Source: JANNGC01 sp043757045 (GTDB lineage: Bacteria; Verrucomicrobiota; Verrucomicrobiia; Limisphaerales; SIBH01). From it: a DNA stretch of 8,401 nt. The notes beneath the pieces were generated by a model, which ran no database searches, was not told the DNA's origin, and saw nothing but the letters and a program-made list of their open reading frames with translations. A program made the position numbers and the translations under genes. Shown one piece after another: positions 1-6,236 of the stretch. Numbering within the stretch: the stretch's first letter is position 1; each line of letters begins with the position of its first letter. The DNA lies in assembly GCA_043757045.1 (NCBI GenBank), contig JAYVQC010000081.1:1-8401 (forward strand), read 5' to 3'.

Positions 1-13
1 TTCGCGGCTTGCT

Positions 14-37
14 GCGGACAGGAATGTCCGCGCTCCG
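14..37 (-). repeat. short hairpin repeat beyond the 3' end of the second YfhO-like gene
   Basis: On the plus strand GCGGACA (14-20) pairs with TGTCCGC (25-31) around the loop GGAA. On the minus strand the element reads CGGAGCGCGGAC, six variable bases, GTCCGC. The same 12+6+6 layout recurs at 8315-8338 with a different 6-base centre, so this is a member of a dispersed repeat family rather than a one-off hairpin. It begins directly after the TGA at 38-40, so it would be in the 3' UTR of the YfhO transcript. No T-run follows the stem, so a classical intrinsic terminator is not supported; mRNA 3'-end protection or attenuation is possible but inferred. Confidence 0.7.
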
Positions 38-2332
38 TCAAAGCCAGCGCGCGCGCAGGAACCACAGCAAGCCGACGAGGGCCAGCGCGCCGCCCGTGAT
101 GAACGCGCCGAGCCGGAAGGCCCGGTCACGATATTCGATCACGATGTCGTGCGTGCCGGCGGGGATGGGGACGGCCTGGAAGGCGTGGTTCGCCCGGAAC
201 AACGGCGCGGGCTGCCGGTTCACCAGCGCGTGCCACGGGGCGTAATGCGTTTGTGAGAGCACGAGTAGCGTGTCGGCGGAGGCACTGACTTTGAAGACGA
301 GCCGGTGCGCGGTGAATTCTGCGGAAAGAATTTTGGCCTCCACCGGCAGTGTGGCGCGCACGAGGGACTTCGCTGCGACGGGCAAATACACCGTGCGTCT
401 TGGATCGAAGCCGGGCGCGAGCATTCCGTCCACGGTGGTCTCGGCATCCGCAAAAATGGGCGCCTGGCCGATGGTCGCAAACGGCAGTGCGGTCGAGCGG
501 TTCGTCCAGTCGAAGATGGATTCGGTATTGATGTGCGCCACGCCGAGGAAGTCGAGCAGCGGCGAGGTCATCCAGTTCGTCTGTTGAAACCACAGTTGCG
601 ACCAGACCTGGCGCTGCTCCTTCACGTAGAGCGAGAAGAAGCCGTCGGGGGTCGGCACGCGGTCGTAGAGGTTGGCGTTGCCGAACAGCGCCTGGCGATG
701 GAGGACAAAATCTTTCAACGGGTTCGAAATCATCGTCGCGTAAATCGCATCGTGCGCGGGGCGGATGAGCATGGCGCGCGGGCCGTGCGGCTGCGGCGCA
801 GGCTCAAGTTTCACAAGGCCGGGTTGGAGTGCCACCGGGGGCAGGGTGGGCAAGGTGCGCGGGCTGAACGTGAATCCGTCGAGCGCCAGAGTCAGCAAGA
901 CCAGGGCGGCCATAATTCGTAATGACCGCTCGCGCGTCACGCGCATGAGGCCGCAGAGCAGCGCGACCACGGACGCGAGAATCAGCCCGCGCGTCGCGCC
1001 GTTCCAGAGCGTGGTCTGCGGATTTTCCGAGCGCGCCGGGTGCGCGTGCGCGAACCAGATCAGCGCGCCGACAACCACTGCCGCCGCGCCGCTGACGAGG
1101 AGCAGCGTGCGGAGCCGGGCGCGGGATGTGCCCTCGACCAGTGCGGCGACGCCGAAGGCCGCGAGCAGGGGCAGCGCGAAATTCACGAGGATGAGAAACT
1201 TCACCGGGAAGCGCATGAAGGAGAGCTGCGGGAATGCGCTGTTCAACGCCGGATACAAAAATCCATTTTCACCCAACCCGAGCGCGACGCCGAGCGCAAC
1301 CAGCAGCGCGAGCCACCACACGCGCGCCTGCCGCACCAGCACCAGCGCGACGACCGCCAGCACCACGCCGCCTAGGCCCATGTAGTACGAGGCGATCCAA
1401 TCCTGTCCCGGCTGGAAATAGCTCCCGATGGGCGCGCGATAACTGTGAAAAAGCGGCACGAAAAAATTCGCCCAGCCCCAGGACGGCATGGACCACGACG
1501 CGACGGAGACCTGGCCGCTGCGGTCGGAGGCGCGCATCAGTTCTAGGAACGGCAGCAGTTGGATCGCGGACAGCGCGGCGATGATCACAATCATCACGAC
1601 CGCGCGCAGCATCGTTCGTCCGCGCGCCGTGTCGCCGCCAGAGAGATCAATCAGGAAGAGGCCGGCGACGGTGGCCCAGGTGAGCAGAATCATTTCCGGC
1701 GCACCGGCGAGCATTTGCCCCGCGCCGACGAGCGCGCCGAGGAGCAGTTGGCGTCCGCCCTTCTGCCAGGCGCGTTGCGCGAGCAGCACGACCCACGGCA
1801 TGAGGCCGAGTGCGGCGATGTTGTTCGGCCACATGGCGCAGTTGAGCGTGAAGCCGCTAAAGACGAAGAACGTGCCGGCGACGCAGGCGGCGAAACGGTT
1901 TTGCGTCCAGCGTTGCGCGAGGAAATACATGCCGACTCCGCCCGCGAAGAGGTGCAGCAGACAGAATAAATTCAACGACCAGGGCAGGGGCAGCAGCAGA
2001 TAGATGAGCGAGCCGGGGTAAAGGGTGAGCGTGTTCCACTGCGCGAGGAAGGGCATGCCGCAGGAGTTGAGCGGATTCCACAACGGCAGTTCGCCGCGCC
2101 AGAACGCCTCGCGATGATACTGCGCGACGGGGTGGCTGAAGTAGCCGAAGTCGCGCAGGTACAGAGTCTGAAAGCCGCACAGCACGGCGGCGAAGTTCGA
2201 GGCGAGCAGCGCGCCGAGCAGGGCGGCGAACCGGCCCGGCGTGAACCACGCGGTCCAGTGGGACGCGGTCGTTCCCGCTGCGCGGAATTGCGGAGCGGGC
2301 ACCGTGGGAAGAATTTGGTCGCAGCCGGGCAC
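38..2332 (-). CDS. YfhO-family polytopic membrane protein (probable GT-C glycosyltransferase), distal tandem copy
   Basis: This 764-aa integral membrane protein of the YfhO family (GT-C-like fold) probably transfers a sugar from a polyprenyl-phosphate donor to an envelope acceptor outside the cytoplasmic membrane. That role is inferred from the family (B. subtilis YfhO acts with CsbB in lipoteichoic acid glycosylation); the substrate here is unknown. About a dozen or more hydrophobic segments lie between residues 32 and 486. The first outside loop carries RDFGYFSHP (60-68) and WRGELPLWNP (78-87); Asp61 is a candidate catalytic acid. A large extracytoplasmic region (about 487-740) ends with RANHAFQAV and PAGTHDIVIEY, typical of the YfhO C-terminus, followed by a last membrane helix (742-760). 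The start is GTG at 2332, chosen because MPG at residues 1-3 matches the ATG-started paralogue and the gap to that gene is only 18 bp. The next in-frame ATG would lose the first helix and catalytic loop. Confidence 0.88.
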   Translation of the reverse strand: MPGCDQILPTVPAPQFRAAGTTASHWTAWFTPGRFAALLGALLASNFAAVLCGFQTLYLRDFGYFSHPVAQYHREAFWRGELPLWNPLNSCGMPFLAQWNTLTLYPGSLIYLLLPLPWSLNLFCLLHLFAGGVGMYFLAQRWTQNRFAACVAGTFFVFSGFTLNCAMWPNNIAALGLMPWVVLLAQRAWQKGGRQLLLGALVGAGQMLAGAPEMILLTWATVAGLFLIDLSGGDTARGRTMLRAVVMIVIIAALSAIQLLPFLELMRASDRSGQVSVASWSMPSWGWANFFVPLFHSYRAPIGSYFQPGQDWIASYYMGLGGVVLAVVALVLVRQARVWWLALLVALGVALGLGENGFLYPALNSAFPQLSFMRFPVKFLILVNFALPLLAAFGVAALVEGTSRARLRTLLLVSGAAAVVVGALIWFAHAHPARSENPQTTLWNGATRGLILASVVALLCGLMRVTRERSLRIMAALVLLTLALDGFTFSPRTLPTLPPVALQPGLVKLEPAPQPHGPRAMLIRPAHDAIYATMISNPLKDFVLHRQALFGNANLYDRVPTPDGFFSLYVKEQRQVWSQLWFQQTNWMTSPLLDFLGVAHINTESIFDWTNRSTALPFATIGQAPIFADAETTVDGMLAPGFDPRRTVYLPVAAKSLVRATLPVEAKILSAEFTAHRLVFKVSASADTLLVLSQTHYAPWHALVNRQPAPLFRANHAFQAVPIPAGTHDIVIEYRDRAFRLGAFITGGALALVGLLWFLRARWL

Positions 2333-2375
2333 GGGAAACCTAGCGGGATTTCACCGGGAATCTTGAACGGCCGGA
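2333..2375 (-). repeat. direct repeat copy B: duplicated upstream block at the tandem gene junction
   Basis: This block aligns without gaps to 4664-4706 at an offset of exactly 2331 bp, the same offset that separates the two YfhO start codons. It contains a perfect 18-bp match (plus strand 2354-2371 against 4685-4702) and a perfect CTAGCGGG match (2340-2347 against 4671-4678). Here it covers the 18-bp intergenic gap plus the stop codon and last codons (AVQDSR) of the upstream gene. At the other location it is non-coding leader. It marks the duplication junction and may also carry conserved translation or promoter signals, though no clear -10/-35 pair or strong Shine-Dalgarno is visible; TAGG lies about 7 bases before the GTG. 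Confidence 0.8.
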
Positions 2376-4663
2376 CGCGCGCGCCACGCCACCCACAACC
2401 CCATGCCGAGCAGGAGCGTGAACACCGTCACCGCGACCCCCGTGCGGAAGGCGCGGTCGTGATACTCAAACACCACCGTGCGCGCACCAGCGGGAACGAC
2501 CACGGCTTGAAACGCATGGTTCGCGCGCAGGATGGGCGTGGGCTTTCCATCCACGCGCGCGCGCCATGCGCCGTAAAAACTTTGCGCGACGACCAGCATG
2601 GTGTCGGTCGAGGTCGTGACTTCAAAGTCGAGCCGGTGCGCGGTATGACGCGCGGCGGTGATGCGGGCGGCCGGATGGTTCGTCACGGTGGGCGGCAGTT
2701 GGGTGTGGAGCGGCAGATACACGATTTCCTTCGGCTGGAAGGTGCGGGACATCAGACCCGCGCCGGTTGTAGGCGGGTCGGCGAGGACCGGGCGCTGGCC
2801 GATGGTCGCCAGCGGCAGCGCGGTCGGACGGTTCGTCCAGTCGAAGATGGATTGCTTGGTGTTGATGTGCGCGATGCCGAGAAAATCCAGGAAGGGAAAA
2901 TCCAGGTGATTGCTCTGATGCTGCCAGAGCTTGGCCCAGACCTGCCGCTGCTCGAAAAAATAGAGCGAGTAGAAACCTTCGGACGTGGGCACGCCTTCCA
3001 CGAGATTGCAGTTGCTGAAGAGCGCCATCCGGTGGAGCAGAAAATCTTTTTCCGGATCGGAAATCATGGTGGCATAAAGCTGTTCGCTGGCCGGGCGCGT
3101 GAGCATGGCGCGGCCGCCGGAGAGGCCGGGCGCCGGCTCCAGTTTCACGAGTCCCGGCTGGAGCGCGCCGGCTGGAATGGTGGGATTCGTGTGCGGGCTT
3201 TGCGTCACGCCATCCACGCAGATCACCACGAGCGCCAGCAGGGCGAGCGTGCGCCGGGTGCGCTCCTGCGTAGCCCGCCACAACGCGCCGAGCAGCCCCA
3301 CGAACACGACCAGCAGCCCCGCGCGGCTGGCTCCGTTCCAGAGCGTGACGGTGGAATTTTCCCACGGCGACGGCCGCCAGCACGCAAACGCGGTGACGCC
3401 GGCGATGACGGCCAGCACGGTGCCTGTGATCCACCACAGCGCGCGTGGCGGACGGTTTTCGGAAGCTGACTTCCAACGCGAGAGCGTGAACGCCGCCAGC
3501 AACGGGAGGACGAAATTCAGAATGATGAGGAACTTCACCGGGAAGCGCATGAACTCGAGCTTTGGTGCGATCCGGCGGAGCAGGGGATAAGCCCAGCCAT
3601 TGTCCCCGAAGGCAAACGCGACACTGAAGACCGCCAACCCGGCGAGCAGCCACACGCGCGCGTTCCGCCGCCGGCCCACGGCGGCCAGCGCGAGCACCAC
3701 GCCACACACGCCGGTGTAGTACGACGCGATCCATTCCTGCCCCGGCTGGAAATAGCTGCCGAGCGGTACGCGCAGGCTGCGGAAGAGCGGCACGAAAAAA
3801 TTCGCCCAACCCCACGCGGGAATCGGCCAGTAACTTTCATCCAAGCCCTTCGAGCGGTCCGAGGCGCGCATCAGTTCAAAGAACGGCAGGAGTTGAGCGG
3901 CGGCGAGTCCGGCGATGAGCAGCGTGACGGCGGCGAATCGCAGCACGCCGCGCCCCGGCGTCATCTGGCGCGTGAACAGGTCCGTGACGAACAGTGCGCC
4001 GGTCATCAGCCAGGTGAACAAAATCATCTCCGGCGCCCCGGCCAGCATTTGCGCGGCCCCGACGAGCGCGGCGAGGAGCACGCGTCGTCCGCCCTCCTGC
4101 CAGGCGCGTTGCGTGAGCAGCACGACCCACGGCATGAGACCGAGCGCGGCGATGTTGTTCGGCCACATCAAACAGTTGAGCGTAAAACCATTGAAGATGA
4201 AGAGCAGGCCGGCCACGGCCGCGGCAAAGTTGTTTTCCGTCCAGCGTCGCGCGAGGAAATACATCCCCAGCCCGCCCACGAACGCGTGCAGCACGCAGAA
4301 CAAATTCAATGACCACGGCAGCGGGAGCAGCAGATAGATCAGCGAGCCGGGGTAAAGGGTCAGCGTGTTCCACTGGGCAAGGAACGGGAGGCCGAGGTTG
4401 TTGTAGGGATTCCACAGCGGGATTTCCCCGCGCCAGAAACACTCGCGATGATAATGCGCAAGCGGGTGGCTGAAGTAACCGAAGTCGCGCAGGAAAAAAC
4501 TCTGCCCGCCGAAGAGGACGGCGGCAAAATTCACTGCAAGCAGCGCGCCGAGCAGCGCGGCGAAACGCCCAGGCGTGAACCACGCGCTCCACGACGGCAG
4601 GGCCGTCATGGTTTCGCGCGACGCAACCGGGAGCGGTTCGGTGCAGCTTGTGAAGCCAGGCAT
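2351..4663 (-). CDS. YfhO-family polytopic membrane protein (probable GT-C glycosyltransferase), proximal tandem copy
   Basis: This 770-aa paralogue of the next gene aligns over almost its whole length, with well over half the residues identical by eye and near identity over residues 28-210. Shared landmarks are FTPGRFAALLGALL (29-42), FLRDFGYFSHP with candidate catalytic Asp60, WRGEIPLWNP (77-86), MWPNNIAALGLMPWVVLL (166-183), FMRFPVKFL (371-379), and the outside-domain motifs EQRQVW, LDFLGIAHINT and SIFDWTNR. The last helix is about 741-760. Residues 396-440 and 625-680 differ most between the copies, which may mean different acceptors or donors. The tail PAVQDSR has no counterpart in the other copy and is encoded by the duplicated upstream block. 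The ATG at 4663 has no Shine-Dalgarno; a second ATG at residue 19 is possible, but MPG is shared by both paralogues. It is the first gene of a two-gene operon. Confidence 0.9.
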   Translation of the reverse strand: MPGFTSCTEPLPVASRETMTALPSWSAWFTPGRFAALLGALLAVNFAAVLFGGQSFFLRDFGYFSHPLAHYHRECFWRGEIPLWNPYNNLGLPFLAQWNTLTLYPGSLIYLLLPLPWSLNLFCVLHAFVGGLGMYFLARRWTENNFAAAVAGLLFIFNGFTLNCLMWPNNIAALGLMPWVVLLTQRAWQEGGRRVLLAALVGAAQMLAGAPEMILFTWLMTGALFVTDLFTRQMTPGRGVLRFAAVTLLIAGLAAAQLLPFFELMRASDRSKGLDESYWPIPAWGWANFFVPLFRSLRVPLGSYFQPGQEWIASYYTGVCGVVLALAAVGRRRNARVWLLAGLAVFSVAFAFGDNGWAYPLLRRIAPKLEFMRFPVKFLIILNFVLPLLAAFTLSRWKSASENRPPRALWWITGTVLAVIAGVTAFACWRPSPWENSTVTLWNGASRAGLLVVFVGLLGALWRATQERTRRTLALLALVVICVDGVTQSPHTNPTIPAGALQPGLVKLEPAPGLSGGRAMLTRPASEQLYATMISDPEKDFLLHRMALFSNCNLVEGVPTSEGFYSLYFFEQRQVWAKLWQHQSNHLDFPFLDFLGIAHINTKQSIFDWTNRPTALPLATIGQRPVLADPPTTGAGLMSRTFQPKEIVYLPLHTQLPPTVTNHPAARITAARHTAHRLDFEVTTSTDTMLVVAQSFYGAWRARVDGKPTPILRANHAFQAVVVPAGARTVVFEYHDRAFRTGVAVTVFTLLLGMGLWVAWRARPAVQDSR

Positions 4664-4706
4664 CGTTCAACTAGCGGGCGTTGGCCGGGAATCTTGAACG
4701 GCTGGA
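4664..4706 (-). repeat. direct repeat copy A: leader of the proximal YfhO gene
   Basis: Counterpart of 2333-2375 at 2331-bp spacing. Read on the minus strand, the frame corresponding to the end of the proximal gene gives PAVQDSR followed by PTPAS and a stop, so this non-coding leader still spells the same C-terminal tail. Either the tail of the proximal gene was acquired from this leader during tandem duplication, or this is the remnant 3' end of a third, deleted copy further upstream. Confidence 0.75.
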
Positions 4707-4782
4707 GCGCCCGCTTCCCATGGCCTGACTCCGGCCAGTCCGGGATTGCTTCCGGGATTTCTTCCGCGTACCACTGCCGCCC
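4707..4782. promoter_or_regulatory. divergent intergenic region between YfhO operon and esterase gene
   Basis: The two outward-facing genes share a 119-bp spacer (4664-4782), so promoters for both directions should lie here. No convincing -35/-10 hexamers can be picked out by eye. Visible structure is a 12-bp tandem repeat, TCCGGGATTGCT (4739-4750) then TCCGGGATTTCT (4751-4762), with 11 of 12 bases identical and the start of a third unit (TCCGCG). There is also a small inverted repeat, TGGCC (4721-4725) / GGCCA (4733-4737). The tandem repeat lies 20-44 bases before the esterase ATG, where an operator or leader element could be; function is inferred from position only. Confidence 0.4.
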
Positions 4783-5850
4783 ATGAACACCACGCGCCGA
4801 ATTTTGTTAGGAGTTTTGACCTGTCTCGTCGGGCTTTTCTGCCTGCCCGGTTGCAGCACGTCCAAGGCTCGCGACTCGTATGTCGAGAATCCCGGCTCGG
4901 ACGGCGATGGCAGTTTCACCAACGGGCCGGAATACTCCATCGCCCGCGACCTCACCGACCTCGGTAGCGCGAAGGGCAGGTACTTCGAGTTCACGATGAA
5001 GCTGGCCGACAGTAAAATTTTTCGCGGTGATGATCCCACGTTGGAGCCGACGAAGAAGGCGGTGCGCACGGAGCGGAAAATTTATGTCTATGTCCCCGCA
5101 GCCTATCAGGACGGCACGCCTGCGCCGTTGCTCGTCATTCACGATGGGCCGGGCCAGATGGGACTGGTTCGCCACGCGCTCGACAACCTGACGACCTCCA
5201 AAGACCCGACGCGGAAGCTGCCCGCGTTCATCGCCATCGCCGTGCAGAACGGCGGCAACGACGGCAAGAACAGCCAGCGCGGCCTGGAATACGACACCAT
5301 GTCCGACCGGCTGGCGCGTTTCATCAACGACGAAGTGCTGCCGGCGGTGCTGGCGAATGCGGACATCAAGGCGGCCTACCCGAAGCTGGCGTTCACCGCG
5401 AATCCGTGGGGCCGCGCGGTGCTGGGTTGCAGTTCTGGTGGCGCGGCGGCGTTGAGCATGGCGTGGTTCCGTCCTGATTTGTTCCGCCGCGTGATGGCTT
5501 ACTCCGGCACCTTCGTGGACCAACAGGATGACGACGCGCCGGACGAGGCCAAGTATCCACTCGGCGCGTGGGAATATCACTCCAGCATGAAGCTCATCGA
5601 GACGAGCGAGAAAAAGCCGCTCCGCATTTTCACGCACGTTTCGGAAAATGATCTGCGCGCGAAAGACGACGAGAGCACCTATCACAACTGGGTGATGGCT
5701 GGCGGACGCACCGCCGCCGCGCTGAAGGCCAAGGGCTATCACCACCGCTTCGTCTTCACCCGCGCCACGGGCCACTGCGACAAACGCGTCTTCGAACTGA
5801 CGCTGGCGGACACGCTGGTCTGGGTCTGGCGCGGGTATCACGCCGAGTAG
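4783..5850 (+). CDS. secreted lipoprotein esterase / alpha-beta hydrolase (Fes / esterase-D type)
   Basis: This 355-aa protein is a probable membrane-anchored serine esterase. The N-terminus MNTTRR, a hydrophobic core (7-20) and lipobox LPGC (21-24) form a lipoprotein signal peptide, giving a mature N-terminal Cys24 with Ser at +2. The hydrolase domain runs from about 95 to 350: a strand with KIYVYVPAAY (99-108), an oxyanion-side LLVIHDGPG (116-124), nucleophile elbow GCSSGG (215-220) with Ser217 in G-x-S-x-G, a likely acid in SENDL (Asp290), and catalytic His331 in ATGHCD. This is the architecture of the putative-esterase family that includes enterochelin esterase and carbohydrate esterases of family CE1. 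The substrate cannot be read from the sequence; in an environmental bacterium a polysaccharide ester is as plausible as a siderophore, and no siderophore genes are nearby. No Shine-Dalgarno precedes the ATG; the signal peptide fixes the start. It is transcribed alone, divergent from the YfhO pair and convergent with tdk. Confidence 0.88.
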   Translation: MNTTRRILLGVLTCLVGLFCLPGCSTSKARDSYVENPGSDGDGSFTNGPEYSIARDLTDLGSAKGRYFEFTMKLADSKIFRGDDPTLEPTKKAVRTERKIYVYVPAAYQDGTPAPLLVIHDGPGQMGLVRHALDNLTTSKDPTRKLPAFIAIAVQNGGNDGKNSQRGLEYDTMSDRLARFINDEVLPAVLANADIKAAYPKLAFTANPWGRAVLGCSSGGAAALSMAWFRPDLFRRVMAYSGTFVDQQDDDAPDEAKYPLGAWEYHSSMKLIETSEKKPLRIFTHVSENDLRAKDDESTYHNWVMAGGRTAAALKAKGYHHRFVFTRATGHCDKRVFELTLADTLVWVWRGYHAE

Positions 5851-5861
5851 GGCCGGGTTTC

Positions 5862-5878
5862 CAATCCTGAAAGGATTG
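5862..5878 (+). repeat. small hairpin S1 of the array
   Basis: CAATCCT (5862-5868), loop GAA, AGGATTG (5872-5878): a 7-bp perfect stem. It is followed by an 11-base linker (AAATCATCCAG) to the first large hairpin. Confidence 0.85.
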
Positions 5879-5889
5879 AAATCATCCAG

Positions 5890-5922
5890 CCCAGGGTTGC
5901 GCTGCGGAGGCGCTACCCTGGG
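5890..5922 (+). repeat. large hairpin L1 of the array
   Basis: The arms CCCAGGGTTGCGC (5890-5902) and GCGCTACCCTGGG (5910-5922) pair as 8 bp, one T.T mismatch (5898/5914), then 4 bp, closing a 7-base loop TGCGGAG. The inverted partner at 6028-6060 has the same stem lengths, mismatch position and loop length. Confidence 0.88.
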
Positions 5923-5944
5923 TCAGTTGTTCCGAAGAATTCCC

Positions 5945-5961
5945 CAACCCTGTAAGGGTTG
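5945..5961 (+). repeat. small hairpin S2 of the array
   Basis: CAACCCT (5945-5951), loop GTA, AGGGTTG (5955-5961). Compared with S1, the fourth base pair is C-G instead of T-A, a compensated change. Confidence 0.85.
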
Positions 5962-5990
5962 CATCATCAACTGACTGGGCGTCCAGGATT

Positions 5991-6007
5991 CAACCCTTTC
6001 AGGGTTG
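5991..6007 (-). repeat. small hairpin S3 of the array, inverted
   Basis: On the minus strand CAACCCT, loop GAA, AGGGTTG; on the plus strand the loop reads TTC (5998-6000). The loop GAA on the minus strand shows that its orientation is opposite to S1. Confidence 0.85.
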
Positions 6008-6027
6008 ATGACTCACCACGCAACAAA

Positions 6028-6060
6028 CCCAGCGTAGCGTCTCGGCGACGCAACGCTGGG
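6028..6060 (-). repeat. large hairpin L2 of the array, inverted
   Basis: The plus-strand arms CCCAGCGTAGCGT (6028-6040) and ACGCAACGCTGGG (6048-6060) pair as 8 bp, one mismatch (6036/6052), then 4 bp, around a 7-base loop. Read on the minus strand, the mismatch is T.T as in L1, while two stem pairs are exchanged with compensation: G-C to C-G and C-G to T-A. Confidence 0.88.
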
Positions 6061-6071
6061 CTGGATTATCC

Positions 6072-6088
6072 GAATCCTTTCAGGATTC
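6072..6088 (-). repeat. small hairpin S4 of the array, inverted
   Basis: On the minus strand GAATCCT, loop GAA, AGGATTC. It differs from S1 only by an exchanged terminal base pair (G-C for C-G). It is separated from L2 by 11 bases, the same distance as S1 from L1. Confidence 0.85.
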
Positions 6089-6131
6089 AAAAACGGACAC
6101 CAGTAGGCGCGGCGAAAGGCCGGAACTGGCA

Positions 6132-6224
6132 GGTCGTCGTCGCTCCGCGCGCGCCAAACCAGGAAGGGAAGGGATGGTTCGGAACTTTTCACGCCGCACT
6201 CTTCACGCGCGGAGCGGCGACACC
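6132..6224. repeat. long-range inverted repeat beyond the 3' end of tdk
   Basis: GTCGTCGCTCCGCGCG (6136-6151) pairs with CGCGCGGAGCGGCGAC (6206-6221) at 15 of 16 positions. The exception (6140/6217) is a G.U wobble in a plus-strand RNA but an A.C mismatch in a minus-strand RNA. Allowing one bulged base (6135), the stem gains three more pairs, GGT (6132-6134) with ACC (6222-6224). The 54-base loop holds a smaller stem, AACCA (6157-6161) / TGGTT (6175-6179), flanking a purine-rich stretch. The element begins 12 bases past the tdk stop. There is no T-run, so it is not a standard intrinsic terminator; it could stabilise the ends of convergent transcripts. GC-rich sequence makes some chance pairing likely. 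Confidence 0.55.
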
Positions 6225-6236
6225 CCACCGCTCCCC

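Larger units (their letters stand above)
5862..6088. repeat. mirror-symmetric array of six hairpins between convergent genes
   Basis: Six hairpins occur in the order small, large, small, then small, large, small, and the second three are in inverted orientation. The pairs 5862-5878/6072-6088 and 5890-5922/6028-6060 are centred on 5975 and 5945-5961/5991-6007 on 5976, so the array is one large dyad. The outer 61-base halves (5862-5922 against the reverse complement of 6028-6088) match at 50 of 61 positions without gaps. Several differences are paired changes that preserve the stems. The array starts 11 bases after the esterase stop and lies beyond the end of tdk. It resembles the intergenic palindromic repeats seen in PVC-group genomes. 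Possible roles are bidirectional mRNA 3'-end processing or termination, or a non-autonomous mobile hairpin; none is shown. A frame that reads across it (5959-6270) is repeat sequence and not a gene. Confidence 0.85.

Noticed and set aside
2114..3469. 451-aa plus-strand open frame
   Set aside because: Antisense to the two YfhO genes and across their junction; rich in Arg, Gly, His and Glu with no domain signature, as expected from the complement of GC-rich coding sequence.
4664..4700. Sigma-70-like promoter (TTCAAG, 17 bp, GCTAGT on the minus strand) upstream of the proximal YfhO gene
   Set aside because: Only about three of six matches in each hexamer; the conservation in both copies is explained by the duplication.
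4807..5841. 344-aa minus-strand open frame
   Set aside because: Exact antisense shadow of the esterase gene; the plus-strand frame has a signal peptide and a catalytic triad.
5862..6088. CRISPR array
   Set aside because: Units are palindromes of two sizes in opposing orientations with unequal spacers; there are no direct repeats with unique regular spacers and no cas genes.
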